A DNA stretch of 64,000 nucleotides from Trichoplax sp. H2 (taxonomy: Eukaryota > Placozoa > Uniplacotomia > Trichoplacea), in contig NOWV01000011.1 in NCBI GenBank assembly GCA_003344405.1, positions 744,001 through 808,000 of the forward strand, read 5' to 3'. Position numbers and translations under genes: made by a program. Shown here piece after piece: positions 1-12,600 of the stretch. Within the stretch, counting starts at the first letter, position 1. Every line of letters starts with the position of its first letter. The notes under the pieces are model-generated. The model did not search any database. It worked only from the letters and a program-made list of their open reading frames with translations, and was not told the origin of the DNA.

Positions 1-2353
1 TAAATATAACGTGGTCAATATCGATCTAATACTTTTGTAATGAAGGTTAATTTTTAGAATTTTCCTTCAAGTTCTTTTATTGTAAGTATTCTAGCTTAAT
101 TTTGTATCGTGATAAGTATTCTAACTTTAAAAAAATATAACTTATTTGGTTGATTATAATGGTAGATTTTACTTAGTAGCTTAGTATCTTGTAAACCCGA
201 CTGCTTTATTCGGGTTAGAAGTTAACATTATCCGTACCTTAATTCTTGTTAAGAATCCGATATTACGATTTTTTAATTCAAGCGATATATTTAGTTGATA
301 GAATACATGTGTGCTAATTTTGATCATTAATTACAGTAGAAGTTGATGTTACTTTGCAATATCATACAGTATGAACCCAAAACATTGATCTAGGATTGTT
401 ATTTTGACTTAGTGTATACTGTACAAATGTACAGTTTCAAGCTAAACTATACTTAGTATTAATTTAGTAGTTTTCGGGAATCTAGGGTATAATTTATCTT
501 ATCGTGTGTGTTTGATTGCTAGTTTAATTTGGAGTACTTTAGAATGATTTTGGATAGTCTAAAGCCATCAACTGCTCTGTGTAGCATATGAAAGGTGGTA
601 TAGGTCGGTAATTGAGAGCAGTTGAAGTTAGAGAAGACGAGAAAAGTCTAGGATGATCGTAAGTTACCTCATTAATTGATAGTTTGGTTGGTTGAGGCAG
701 TAGTTCTGCCCGTATTTCGTTATTCATAGAAGTTTTGCTAAGATTGTCGTTAAAGTTATAATAAAGTGTTGTTTTCTCTTAATTTATTTTGTTTGAACTT
801 CAATTGTTGGTAGTTTAATTTAACATAGAAAATTTTATTTTATTTTTGAATCCGATACTGCCCTTTAATGAATTGCTATACTACAGTAATTGCGTATATT
901 ATCAAATACAGATACCAAATAAGTCTTTACTTAAATAATCGAATATCTTTTGTAATCTGTATAAGGGTGTGACACTTTATGTCAATGGAATGATCTATAA
1001 GATGCAATCGAGATATATTCTACTGCAATAGTTAATCTCCAGCATTAATATTATTATAAAATGTCTCAACAATAAATACACATTACAAAAGTAAAAACAA
1101 TACAGAATTATTATCAAAGCTTAAGTTCATCAATCGGAAAGCTTAATAGGCAAATAAATTAAGAGGGTATTCAGAACATTAGATTGCCATGAGTTAACGC
1201 TGTCTAGATGGTGTCAGTTACATCTTAATACTGCCTATTTTCATGTAATATCAAATCATTCATCGTAGATGGAGGGAAATTGAAATGTGAGTATGTATTT
1301 ATCATCGATACATTTTGAATTAAATGGGATATTTATGAAACATGGAGTGTTAATAAGACCTGCTTGCTTTGGGGTGGCATGGAGGAAATTATAAATTTTC
1401 GGAATTAATTATTAGGGCTAAGGTACAGATAATATGATCATTAGGTACCAGTACTTCTATCTTAGTGTAATAAAGTGTCTTCAAAATAATGAAAAAATAA
1501 CTACAGTTTCTTGTAAACTGCATTTTATTACATAACTTAGGTTCGTTATCCAACTACCAAAGACTACATAACTGCGACAAATTATCTATATTATTAAAGC
1601 CTAATCCATGATTTATGTACAATTAGTTACAGAATGATTCTTTAGCAATATAATAATATAAATTTATTAGACCAATTTTGCTGGTTTCGAATCGGGGAAT
1701 TAAGAGAACATCGGTAGAACGTCTCTTATGAAATCACACACATTCATAAATGCGGCAATTAGTAGTCACAGAAGGTCTATAATGAGATTTACAGGCGTCC
1801 GAGAACTATTAATTTGAGATCTACGGTACGTTACCCGATGCTTATAATTAATACAATTTGATATGGTTGTACACATTGGTACATGTGAATATATTTGATC
1901 AGCGTAGGAAAGCCTTAAAATACGTCGATAAAATATATTGACATGCTTGATGATAGAAAGCGCTATGGGATTTTAAATGTTCACCAAGAATACGAATTAT
2001 CTATAGTAGTGGAGTCTATAAGCAAATTTCTTCTGACAAACTTTATTTTTGCAAATTTTCATCGGTGATTATCGTATTGTATAAAATTGGCGGTATATAA
2101 GATGTATAACATATACACATACAAAAGGTACATCGCATGTAGCTGTATCATGATTATCGATATTACTAAATAAATTCAATATTACATAATAACAGGTACG
2201 AATATTTTATGGTGACTCTATCGTATAATTTCGATAATGTATAACTGCAATATTAATCGATAGCATTAACTAACGCTAAATTCCAATTATTATGTAGGGA
2301 TAAGTCAACGGAGTCTATAGATATCGCAGTAATAACTTAGACATGGAGATGAA
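1..2353. other. intergenic DNA with dispersed inverted repeats
   Basis: No supported gene. Positions 1 to about 530 resemble, in reverse complement, positions about 34255-34760. Positions about 1440-1660 resemble, in reverse complement, about 5870-6060. Both look like old non-coding repeats. The short open frame near 539-727 (minus) lies inside the first repeat, has no recognisable domain and is not supported as a gene. Confidence 0.6.
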
Positions 2354-3183
2354 TTAATCATAGAAGGCACCGCCGATCCACCAATTTGTTGTCGATGTGC
2401 TGTTCATAGTACAAGAAAATTTCGAGTGATAATGGACATAATTACCAAAGATATTTTCGCCAGATACTACATCAGGAACGTTAAACCTTCCACAATTTAC
2501 TTTAGCGTGTGGAAGATCTACAAACAAATGATAATTGCTATAGCTGTAAAACGGAATATTGCATTTACTGCATGAATATCCACGTATATTGATGTAATCG
2601 ACTACGGCGCAAATCCAAGCATTTCTAGCACTAAAGAAGCTATTATACGCGCAAAAGGATACTCTTATGTAATCACGACGATTTGCTAATCCTTTCTCGT
2701 TTTGGTTATCAAAGTTACATGTCGCGCGAAAATGCGTGGATGAAGCAGCTTGTTTCAATGCACTCATTTTAGCTTTAGAAAGTCTATAATTCGACCAATT
2801 GGGTGTACATTCATTAGATGGAACATTATAATAAAAACTCTTACGAAAGGTAGTAGTTGCTGCATTGGTTCTTGATAGAGATTCTATAAGAGTCCATGCA
2901 AATCCAGGATCTGATTGAAAGTCGCAAAATGCAAGATAGGGTTTGTTTGTAGAATCGTGGAGTGTGAAATATCCATTTTGGGAAACGTGATAAATACTTC
3001 TAACAGCGGCACACGTTGTCGGCTTTGGATTAACTACCTAATCGATAATGTGAAGAATTCTTATAGTGCTAACTTCAGCTACGATGCTATAATGAAATAT
3101 TCATCTAAATAGCTCACCGCTGATCTTGCAATCGGTAGTATGGCTATTACCATAAAATAGAAAAATAAAGTGTATCGAAGCAT
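2354..3183 (-). CDS. Secreted ten-cysteine fibrinogen-like-motif family protein, subfamily A, copy A1 (intact)
   Basis: Two exons read on the minus strand. Exon 1 is 3183-3118 (22 codons, start MLRYTLFFYF, a hydrophobic signal peptide). The donor is GCG|GTGAGC and the acceptor CTAG|GTAGTTA. Exon 2 is 3037-2354 (227 codons plus TAA), giving 249 residues. Exon 2 opens VVNPKPTTC and then carries CDFQSDPGFAWTLIES, which resembles the start of a fibrinogen C-terminal domain. Further motifs are NECTPNWSNYRLSK, STHFRATCNF, NRRDYIR, VDYINIRGYSCSKC, IPFY, ENIFG, FSC and STTNWWIGG. Ten mature cysteines suggest five disulfides. The function is unknown to me; the motifs recall fibrinogen-related recognition proteins, but the globular fibrinogen calcium site is not evident. 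Splice sites and phase match the other intact copies, so the model is firm. Confidence 0.88.
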
Positions 3184-6117
3184 ATTTAATTTGCAATACG
3201 AAAAATTTCTGTTCACTATCGACAGTAGCCGAGAACTAGCAATAGAGAGTTTGAATTGATAATCCCAAATATCGAATTTGTCGACCTATTTATGTTCATG
3301 TGGAATTAAGATGATTATTCGAGGAATGTAGAGAATCAATTATAATATCCCGTAACGTATGCCAGTCATAGCTAAAATATAAATAAATTTTGCGTTTGTC
3401 ATGAACTTTAACCTAAATATTACTAATACAATGTTTAGATAATTTTAGTTAACGATTAACCCTCTGATTTTATCTTAGTAGGGCCTCAATAATATTGATT
3501 TTAGAAATGCTCAGCCTAATATTTAAAAATACCTTAGACTTTGGCATAAATTTCATCAAGGTTAAATTAAATAACCTAAAGTGGAAGTTCGTGATCACTT
3601 TATAAGTTGTGCCCAGTGGCATGAAAATTTTCGCTTATTCCAGGTCAATATGCATATGTAAAATAAAAGAACTAATTCAATCGAAAAAATAAACTCCTTG
3701 ATACCGTAATCTATTTCGAGAGGAAATGCTACCGTAGATATTGATTTAACAACGATTAATAATGTTAAATGTAAGTTAAGAGAAATAAACAATAAACACT
3801 GTAGCACTCTGTGGTTGTAGGCCGATTAAAGTAGTCAGTAGCAGTCTCGGCTATAGTGTTGCTTGTGATGCTCCCAGCGTAGTACGATTTATGTCATGTT
3901 ATTTATGATTTTGGCATCGTTATTGCATCAGAAATTTCGATGCATTGATTTTTATTGTGTAATTATTAGAACATTGAAAAGGGGACGATTATTATTGTAA
4001 CAGCTGCAAAGGATATGTTCTCGCTTTTTGCTGTAATCCTCTTTCCATTTCGGAATAAAATGCTGTAAGCGTAAATCCTCATGACCGTAATGTTAAGAAT
4101 AACGTTAACATGACTCTTTTCTAATTTATTCGAAAATGTGTAAGAAATTGCAACATAGCCGTGTGGTCATACTCGAAGCGCCAAATTATGTAGTAGTTGG
4201 GTTTTACAACCCCTTAGGTTCGCAATCGTCTAATTCAAAATCTAAGTTATTGAAATTGAGCAAATTTCTAACGTGACACAAGATCAGATTAACACCGTGT
4301 TTAACCTTAGAAGTATCCGTTTATTAATAGAGCGTCTGACAAGAGAAGAATCCACTTTTCTTCCCTCATAAAAATAGTTGAAAGTGGGCTAAGACAAAAT
4401 GGATAATTGATTTAGCCTCCACGATAACAATTCCATATTACCTAACAGTTATATTAAGACATTACACAAAAACATCACCCTATATAGCTGTCTACCGCGG
4501 CCTTATACGCACATAGTATGGGTAGCATAAGTACACCGTTTCATCATTAGCAGTCATGAAATTACTTTATAAGCATAGTAGACTGTACAACTTCTTAATG
4601 CTACCGTACTCAATTACTACTGTAATTAGCTGAAACTATTACAGCGTCATAGGAAAATGAAAGTTATGAGAGTTATATGTAATATGATGCTTTTCCCGAT
4701 CTGTAATGAAACTTGTTCTACCAACTATAATTGGTGTGTAGATCATACAAGTAATTTTATAATAGCAGATTTTATTACTGGCTCTCTACCGATTGAGATG
4801 CTACGTAATAGTACAACAAGCTCTGATAGACAAGGAAAATTTCTTATAATAGCAGATCTTAGAAAAGAAAGACTAAGAACAACAATAACTGAAAAACGTA
4901 GCTGCTTATCTAACTTCGTTACAACATAACGATTACGAACAACTTAACACTTTGAGAACTTAGTATGAGAATAAAATTCTATCATTACTACAGTTTTCTA
5001 CGAAACTTAAGCCAGTGCATTCTTTAAACCAATAACATGATCATATTCCAACTTGTTATTACAAATCTATGATGTTGACAACCTACACAGTAACACTATC
5101 ATCATCATCACAAACACTTATTACAAATACTAAATTTTTACGCTAACATCGAAGGAATGATCAAATTATTAATAAAAGATTTCACTTACAAAGTAATTTC
5201 ATTGGCGAATATCGATTATGTGAAATTTATGTAAGTATGTGCACTTAGAGGGTCATAAACCATATAGTATGGAATTAATTACATTGCTATTAGCAAATTG
5301 CACAGCGATTTCATTGGCGAATATCAATTATGTAAATTTTTTCCACTCATAAATGCGGACATGTGGAGGGCCATTGGTCATGTAACATACAACTTAACTA
5401 TATTACTGCTGGCAAGTTTGAATGTAAATCTTTAAAGGTTAAAGATCAATCATGAGATTGTGCAATCGTTAAAATGACAGGTATTTGATAGTATTGATTA
5501 GTTTACTAAGATATGATTTGTAATTGCTCTTCGATTGATGTAGTTAACTGATGGTAATTTCATATATGTTAATAGAACTGTAGTGAAGCCCCAAATAAGC
5601 TTAAGACTAAGATTATAGAATAATGCGACAATAGATAAATTGTGCGCTAGGCTGTAAGACTGCATACGTGTCTAATTATAGAAGATGTTTAAAGTACGTA
5701 TTGTAGTAAATTATATTGAAATGCTTATATTAAGAATCAGAGATAATAATAGATAGCGTTAATTATGTTAGTATTGTGAGATTTGTATTGTGATGCTTTA
5801 ATCAGAAGCGCGATAGTAAATTTAGATATGATCTTGTAACTTAATTTATGAGATCTGATTGTGTTTGAAAGAAAATCATTGTGTCACTAATTGTATATAA
5901 ATTGTGAATATTGCTATGATAATTCATACCGTCCAGAGATAGTCCTATTGAAGCTAGATAGCTCTTGGTACTTGTAAGATGAACCTAATCTATGTAATAA
6001 AGTGAAATTTACAAGAAACTGTAGTTCTATTGATTTTTTAAAAGACACTTTATCACAAGAACATAATCTGGTTTAGTCGATAATAGTGTACCACGGAAAT
6101 AGCGGTATGGCTAGAAA
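3184..6117. other. intergenic DNA, short tandem duplication near 5.2-5.4 kb
   Basis: No supported gene. The 90-residue open frame at 4657-4929 (plus) has no domain, no paralogue in the window and no clear splice context. A block beginning ATTTCATTGGCGAATATC recurs at about 5196 and 5308, a degenerate two-copy tandem repeat with a period near 112 nt. Positions about 5870-6060 are the inverted partner of about 1440-1660. Confidence 0.55.
3286..3295 (-). promoter_or_regulatory. Degenerate TATA-like element upstream of copy A1
   Basis: On the minus strand this reads CATAAATAGG about 105 nt before the A1 start codon. It lines up by position with the stronger CATATAAAAGG elements upstream of A4 and A5 and the AATATAAAAGAG upstream of A2. 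The assignment is by position and resemblance only. Confidence 0.4.
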
Positions 6118-6954
6118 CTAGTCATAAAAGGCACAGCCGATCTACCATTTTGTAGTCGTGGTGCTATTCGCCACACAAGAGAATTTCGAGTCGGTATAAT
6201 AGGATTGACCAAAACTTGTTCATTTGATATTGCATCAGGAAAATTAAATTTTCCACAGCGCATTTTGGCGATTGAAAGATTCACAATTGTACGGACACTA
6301 CCATATCCAATAAATGGAATACTACATTTACTGCTAGAATATCCTCGAATATTGATATAGTCAACCTCAAGATAATCCCAATCACTTCTAGAAGTAAGGA
6401 AATGCCTACATGCACAAAATTGTACCTTAATATAATCTTGACGATTTGCTAATCCTTTCCCCTTTGGCTATCAAAGTTACACGTTGTACGGAAATGAGTC
6501 GATGATGAAGCACTTTTCAATGTAGTCATTCTAGCTTTAGAAAGTCGATAATTTGATCAATTGGGCATACGTTCATCGGACGGGACATTATAGTAAAAGC
6601 TCTAACGAGGTGAAGAGCTTTTTGCGTGGTTAGTCGACAGCGATCCTATAAGAGTCTACGCAAATCTGGGATCTGATCGAAAATCACAAAAAGCGATATG
6701 GTTTACTTGTAGAATCATAAAGTGTATAATATCTATTTTGAGGGGCGCGAATTATAGTCCTAATAGCGGTACATGTTATCGGTTTCGCTTTAATTACCTT
6801 ACAAACTAATAATATAAAGAATTGTTACAATATCGGATTTATACTACGAGCTCTATTTTAAAATCCGAGCTAAACTACTCACCGCCAATTTCAATGCAGG
6901 TATTATAGCTATCAAGATCAGATAAATAAGTTTATACAAAGTCCACTGAGCCAT
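6118..6954 (-). pseudogene. Subfamily A pseudogene, copy A2 (frameshifts and stops)
   Basis: The two-exon structure is still visible. Exon 1 is 6954-6883 (24 codons, MAQWTLYKLIYLIL, donor GCG|GTGAGT) and exon 2 starts at 6797 after CTTGTAAG-like acceptor sequence. Exon 2 starts VIKAKPITC. Damage includes a frameshift just before CDF; a TAG replacing the tryptophan of FAWTL; a one-base length change inside CNFDSQ; a frameshift after NEQV; and a TAG replacing the first tryptophan of the terminal NWWIGG motif. Between the lesions the family residues are clear (VDYINIRGYSSSKCSIPF, CGKFNFPDAIS). The number of independent lesions rules out sequencing error as the sole cause. Confidence 0.88.
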
Positions 6955-7065
6955 ATTTGAATTAACATGGAGATACACTTTTACCTGGAAGATGATTGGT
7001 AGAAAACTATCAGCAAGGAACTTTGAATTATTGAGTGTAAATATCCGGGGTTTTTAATCTACTGA

Positions 7066-7075
7066 CTCTTTTATA
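7066..7075 (-). promoter_or_regulatory. TATA-box-like element upstream of pseudogene A2
   Basis: Minus strand reads AATATAAAAGAG about 115 nt before the A2 ATG. It matches the location of TATA-like sequences in front of the intact A-type copies, so the duplicated unit included the core promoter. Confidence 0.5.
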
Positions 7076-8063
7076 TTCTCGTGAAATCGATCCGATTTAT
7101 TTGAAGAATGTAGTCAGCATATTAAGTATATCAATCACAGATGAGCATAAAAAAATTTATATTTATGAAAGAAATCTGGCTTGCATCCTGTTTGTGGAAC
7201 TTTGAAGCAATATTTCTTCGAATTTTACTTTATTATTTTCGTTTAAGTAATACAGATAAAGAATATTGATTTAGGATCAAATTGAGTATCCCAGGTATAT
7301 TCTCCTGCATGTCTTGGACTTCGAGCGAAAGTATAAACTTCTCTAGTACCAGTATTTCAGAAACCTAATTCATAATCCAACCTCTTGTCTACGTTGAAAA
7401 GTCAAGATGAAGTTAAGATAACCATTAAATGTAAAAGCTTAAATATCCGATGTCAATGTTGCTAAACATTAACGATATATTGTTTCGCGCTATCACCCAT
7501 TAAAAGAAAATTCATAGCTAGATTCTCTTACTATATATGAATCCCTTCCTAGAGATAGGTAGCTGATTCAGTACGTATCAATATTTAGCTATCTACAGAA
7601 ACTTCAGAATGATGACTAGCTTATGTAATGGATTGAAAATTTACGTTCTACTTGCAACTTTGATCGAATACATTAGTCAAATAGATTTACTTGATACTAA
7701 TAGCGGGGTTTGGCTTTAGATAAAAATATTCGATATATAGAATAAATTTTGATGCCAGATAAGATTTGCTTTATTTAATTAGTTTATTTGCATTCTAAAT
7801 ACTCTAATATGGCTAAGCAGCATACTTCATATTTGCTATATTTTAATCTAATTTCGCTTTGTTAACAAATCAGTAATTCTGTGCTATATTAGTAACCTCT
7901 AATCCTATGACACCTGCATATTTGAGAAGCATTTATATAACAATATTATGCATTATTTAGAACATTCTTCCTTCAAAAACTACTTTAAACCGGGCTTTCA
8001 TATATCACTTAATAACCAGATACCAGTACAGAGTTTAGATTATTGCTGGCCTTACAGCGGATT

Positions 8064-9620
8064 TCAGTATCGACCTCCAATCCGCCAATTCGTAGTTGCT
8101 GCATCCTTTATAGCACAGCCGAATGAAGCATCGTAAAAATCATAGCTTTCGAAAACAGCTTCGGTATTTGCCTTCTGTACTATAGTTTGCACTTGGTCGC
8201 ATTTTACTTTCAGCTGAGCAGGATTTATTAATGAATAAAAATTAAGAGCGCCAATATATAATGGAATGCTAGAGTGGCTACATGATTTTCCTCGAAGATT
8301 TAAACACCTGACTTTAGCGCAATGCGATTCTTCACTTAGTATCTTTCTATTCTAATCATGGATTTGAGTATAGCAAATGAGCATAGCAAGTTTCAAATTA
8401 TGTGATATACGCGTATATACTTTATTGTTTTAATTAAAAGTTTCTATATCAATAAATTTTTAAGCCAAGAAATTAAAAGAGTTAAAGACTTGTGTCTGAC
8501 AGGTCTATCAAATGGTAATACTATCTGTTAAATGAGCACATTATCGTAAATCGTCAGCAAAGCGACGGGAGTTTGCACTAGTAACTTACAGTAAGAACTA
8601 CGGTAGTTATTATTTTGTTACAGTAAATTATGCTGTACTGTAGTAAGAGTTCTTATACGGTAACTAATGTTAATTGATTATAGTATTATGTCTTGTAACG
8701 CTTGTGATGAATATTCTGAAGATATTCAACTATAGATGATACTATGAATAATTCTGCATATGACCATACTGTAATCTAATTATCTAGAATCGTTCAGTAC
8801 ATGTCTAAGATTATGAATAATTTCTGTATTAATTTAGCTATACAATATGAACTAAATTTTCATGAACTGTTGTGACTAATGATAGCAGCTACCGAAGGGT
8901 ATTTAAGCTCGGTAGATAGCTGAATAAAAGAGAGTCCTATAGCTGTTTAAGGTAGAAGCAAAGGCGTCTTAATTCTTGTGAGATAGTTCAGGAATACTGA
9001 ATCCCGGAGACTACAGTAATTTAGAGATTTGTCTTACCTTATCTTTGTCACGAAGCTGGCTTGTGACAACTTGATAAAAGTAATGAATTAGATTGTATCT
9101 CAATTAATATATTTACGTATTATGGTCATCATTTTAAAACAGTAGATATTTTAGTAATATATTTATCGTAGCATTGTTAAGTAGATAAAAGGTTATTAAA
9201 ATGTAGTCGAAATTACAATATGAGCACTATTAAGTTCCAGAAGTCTATAAACTGATTCAATTTAGTGCTTATATTGTCGGCTAAAGATCATAATAAATGT
9301 CCTTCCTAATGAACCGTTTTAATGGATTGCTTAGTATCCAAGTAAATCTGGACTCTGATTAAAATCATAAAGAATAAGATAGGATAAAGCCATCGAATTA
9401 TGGGTGATTGATGTATGTCCTATAATACAATACACTCTAAGTCTGAGCCTAAAATAGATAGATGGTGCTGTTCTAGGTTAGACTTCCTAGTTCGTCATAT
9501 AAAAAATGTTATTTTAACGGCATTAATTTGTGTGCTTGTATGCTATAGGGGAACAACTTAATGATGCTCTTTCAACCTTGCCATTCGTTACATAGAAATT
9601 GAAACCAAAAATAGGTGCAA
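8064..9620 (-). pseudogene. Ancient, fragmented subfamily A-like pseudogene, copy A-old
   Basis: Two separated pieces on the minus strand. Piece 1 (about 9485-9331) reads ITHNSMALSYLILYDFNQSPDLLGY and aligns with the TLHDSTNKPYLAFCDFQSDPGFAW segment, with the cysteine of CDF replaced by tyrosine, then a stop. Piece 2 (about 8355-8064) reads through LNLRGKSC, IPLYIG, TEAVF, FGCA and TTNWRIGGRY, then TGA. This corresponds to the last third of the family (RG-x-SC, IPFY, SEDVF, FSCA, TTNWWIGG). Near 9571-9590 an RMARLK-like stretch may be the end of a signal-peptide exon. The region between the pieces (8356-9330) shows no family match. It is much more diverged than the other copies. Confidence 0.68.
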
Positions 9621-12600
9621 ATTTCACTTATACATTGATAAGAAATGATGCATGTAAGACTTCAGTTCTTGAACTGGCAACCATTAATTTACTCCATAAA
9701 ATTGAAGTTTCTAATGTCTAACTAATTAATTAATGTAGCTTATAGATCGTTGTACATAAAATTTTTAATTGAGATTTCAAAGTAGAACCTCATGGTAACT
9801 ACAACTAAACGATAGATATTGCACTGCTATATTATCACAATCGCACATTATAGAGTTATTGTAGTTTGACTATGCATTTACAGCTGCCTTCGATTTATAT
9901 TTTAAGCGATGTCTTAACTAAACGGAAAAGAATTCAGTCTTAATCCTTTTTGTGAATCTTTGCAGATCAATGTGAGTTGCATTACTAAGATACTAAAGGA
10001 ATTTACTTAATAGCCGGTTCGCTAGGTTTTTTAGGTGTTTTTCGTGATAGAACCTATTGTACTTCTGCAGATGAAGATCTATCGATTATTTGTAAGACTT
10101 TTGTAAACTCTATTTTAATATTCATTATTAATCACGGCATATTTAAAATAGATCTACTTTTTAGTCAAAGTTTTATTTTGATTCTATATTGAAAGGGATT
10201 ATCAGTTTTAAAATGTATTATATTAATATCTGATGATGACGTATAGTCTTGCATATGCAAGTTGCTATTTCTCCATATAAAATAAATATTTATAACTAAG
10301 TAATATTATTAAAGCAAAGTTACGTACATTCGACGTCATATTCTAAACAAGAAAATTAAGTATAGTGCTACTTAAAATTGTTCTAAATTAACTTATTAGT
10401 CATTAGAAGAGCTTAAAATTATAAGCCATACTAGTAATCATACGGTATATAAGAAAAATTGTCAATAATTAAATAAAGCAGTCAATTAAATATTTACGTA
10501 TGCGTTTAGTTTACTAGAATTACTTGTATTATCCACATCTTGTTATCTCGGATTCACAAAGTAAGTATGGATTTCATCATTTACTATTCTTGATGTTATC
10601 GGTTCATAATATTCCCATTCAAACTTTTCAAAATTCTAACTACAAAGCTGATTTCTACCTGCTCTACAGCAGATGTATGAATATAAATGTTATTTTATTA
10701 AACTGATGCTACGAACGTGATTGCATTTATTTAGGGGAGGTATTATCAAAGTTCAAGTTTATTATGTTTATTATCTTTAAGTCGTGCAATATAATTACAA
10801 ATATTTACAATATAGCGCACTCGGTAATAAAAATTTTAGGGTTTGGTCTTTCCTTTAGCACCATGCTATGCATTTACAATATTTAATTTGTTTTATAGAT
10901 AATATTTTTATGGCCTTGATCACCAATCTCCGATAATATATAACAAAAAAGGATTACTGCCTTTTATATATTCATCGGATGATACTATAGTAATTACAGA
11001 TAGTTTTAACAGGATTAATTAAAATCCCTTCTTATCTTAATAGATCTAAGTAGAAGGCAACAGTATTGGATCTCCAATTTTGGCCGTACTTGATCGCTAT
11101 CTCAATATTGTCGATATTAGGCATAGATATATCGTCGTTATAAATTTTAATTATTAAAATTTTAATTATTATACAACTTAAAAGTTCTTTATGCTATCAA
11201 ATCAATATTGGAAACAACCTGTTTTTCTTGAGTTCTAATTTACCATAAAATATTAATGTAATGAGCTCAGCTAATTGCAGCAGTACAGTATGTGTCTAAT
11301 AGTAATAACACGAGACTATTACACGGTCACTACAATCGGATATAAAATATACCTGCGTCAGTTTTTACCAGATTACTTCTATAGATGTATCATATACACC
11401 CTTTTTAAAAGTCATCGCTATTTTTACCCTGATGTTTTAAATTCCAATTATAATTATTGTTTGCATTGAAATTTATTTAAACAAATTTTCTGATGAAATT
11501 ATTTGCAAATTTAGGCGGTCTTAGTGATGTTTTGAATAGCAATATTGTTCAGGTGACTAGGTAGGCGGTTGTATTCTAATTTGAAAGAATTCATAACTTA
11601 TTTTAATCTCTGCCATCAAGGTCCCTGCTAAGAAATTTTATATTTTGTATAGGTTACTGTTTTGTCAATTCAGCGAAAATTCTAGTTTATCATAGCTTTT
11701 AATGAAGCTGTTATGAAACCTTTAACAGGTGTTAGACTTATCGTGATTTTTTCCCCGCTTTGCTGCCATTACTAAGAAATCATAAGGAACATTTGTATTG
11801 CTTTTACCTGCGTAATTTTCGTATTCATTTTTCCGAAAGCTTCACCTTATTGCGTAGACTGTTTATAAAAAACTATGCTTCTACCTCACATTCCGCGGAT
11901 AGTATATTTAAGGAATAATAAATTTCCAGTAATTTCATCAGGATATCTCTTTTTAAAGGCAATTGGTCTCTCATTCACGGAACAGTATGTGCTAGAAAAT
12001 ACGGTCCATTATATACAATTATTAGAAAGGATCATCATATGTAGTGCATATATGTCTTGTATTAGTATTTTAAACTAATCATAAAGGACTGTAAGCTACT
12101 TATAAGTAGCCATTGAAGTAGCACTGTAGTAGCTAACTATATTCTATGCGTTATCTTAGCATTTTAAACTAATCGTACAATACTGTAAACTACTTCCCGT
12201 GTGCGTTTATTTAGTATTGTAGCTGCTAATTGTAGTCAAACAGGTATATTACTATTTTAAACTATTCGTAAAGTGCCGTAAACTAATTTTTTGCTCGTTC
12301 TAACGTAGTGCTGCAATAGCTAATTGCAGTCTATGCGTTGTACAGTATCAGTTTTTTGGACTAATTATCAAGTCTTGTAAGCTACTTTTCTAGATATGAT
12401 AATATAGCATTGTAAAAAATAGCTAATTGTAGTCCAGTTGTGTCTTGTAGAGATTGATGCAGTTGTTCAGGTATATAGCAGTTTGCTACATTAACAAAGT
12501 CACTACTAATTTTTTAAAGTACTTATACGGGTATGGCATGATATGCTATCTTTAAAATGTAAAGTTGGAAGGCTTACTGTGTCACCATACAGTTGTTATA

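Noticed and set aside
4657-4929. 90-residue open frame, plus strand
   Set aside because: No domain, no signal peptide with splice donor as in the family, no paralogue in the window; overlaps nothing conserved. Probably chance.
8888-8912. Small inverted repeat CTACCGA/TCGGTAG
   Set aside because: Only a 7-bp stem with no T-run or gene context; common in AT-rich spacer and not worth a feature.
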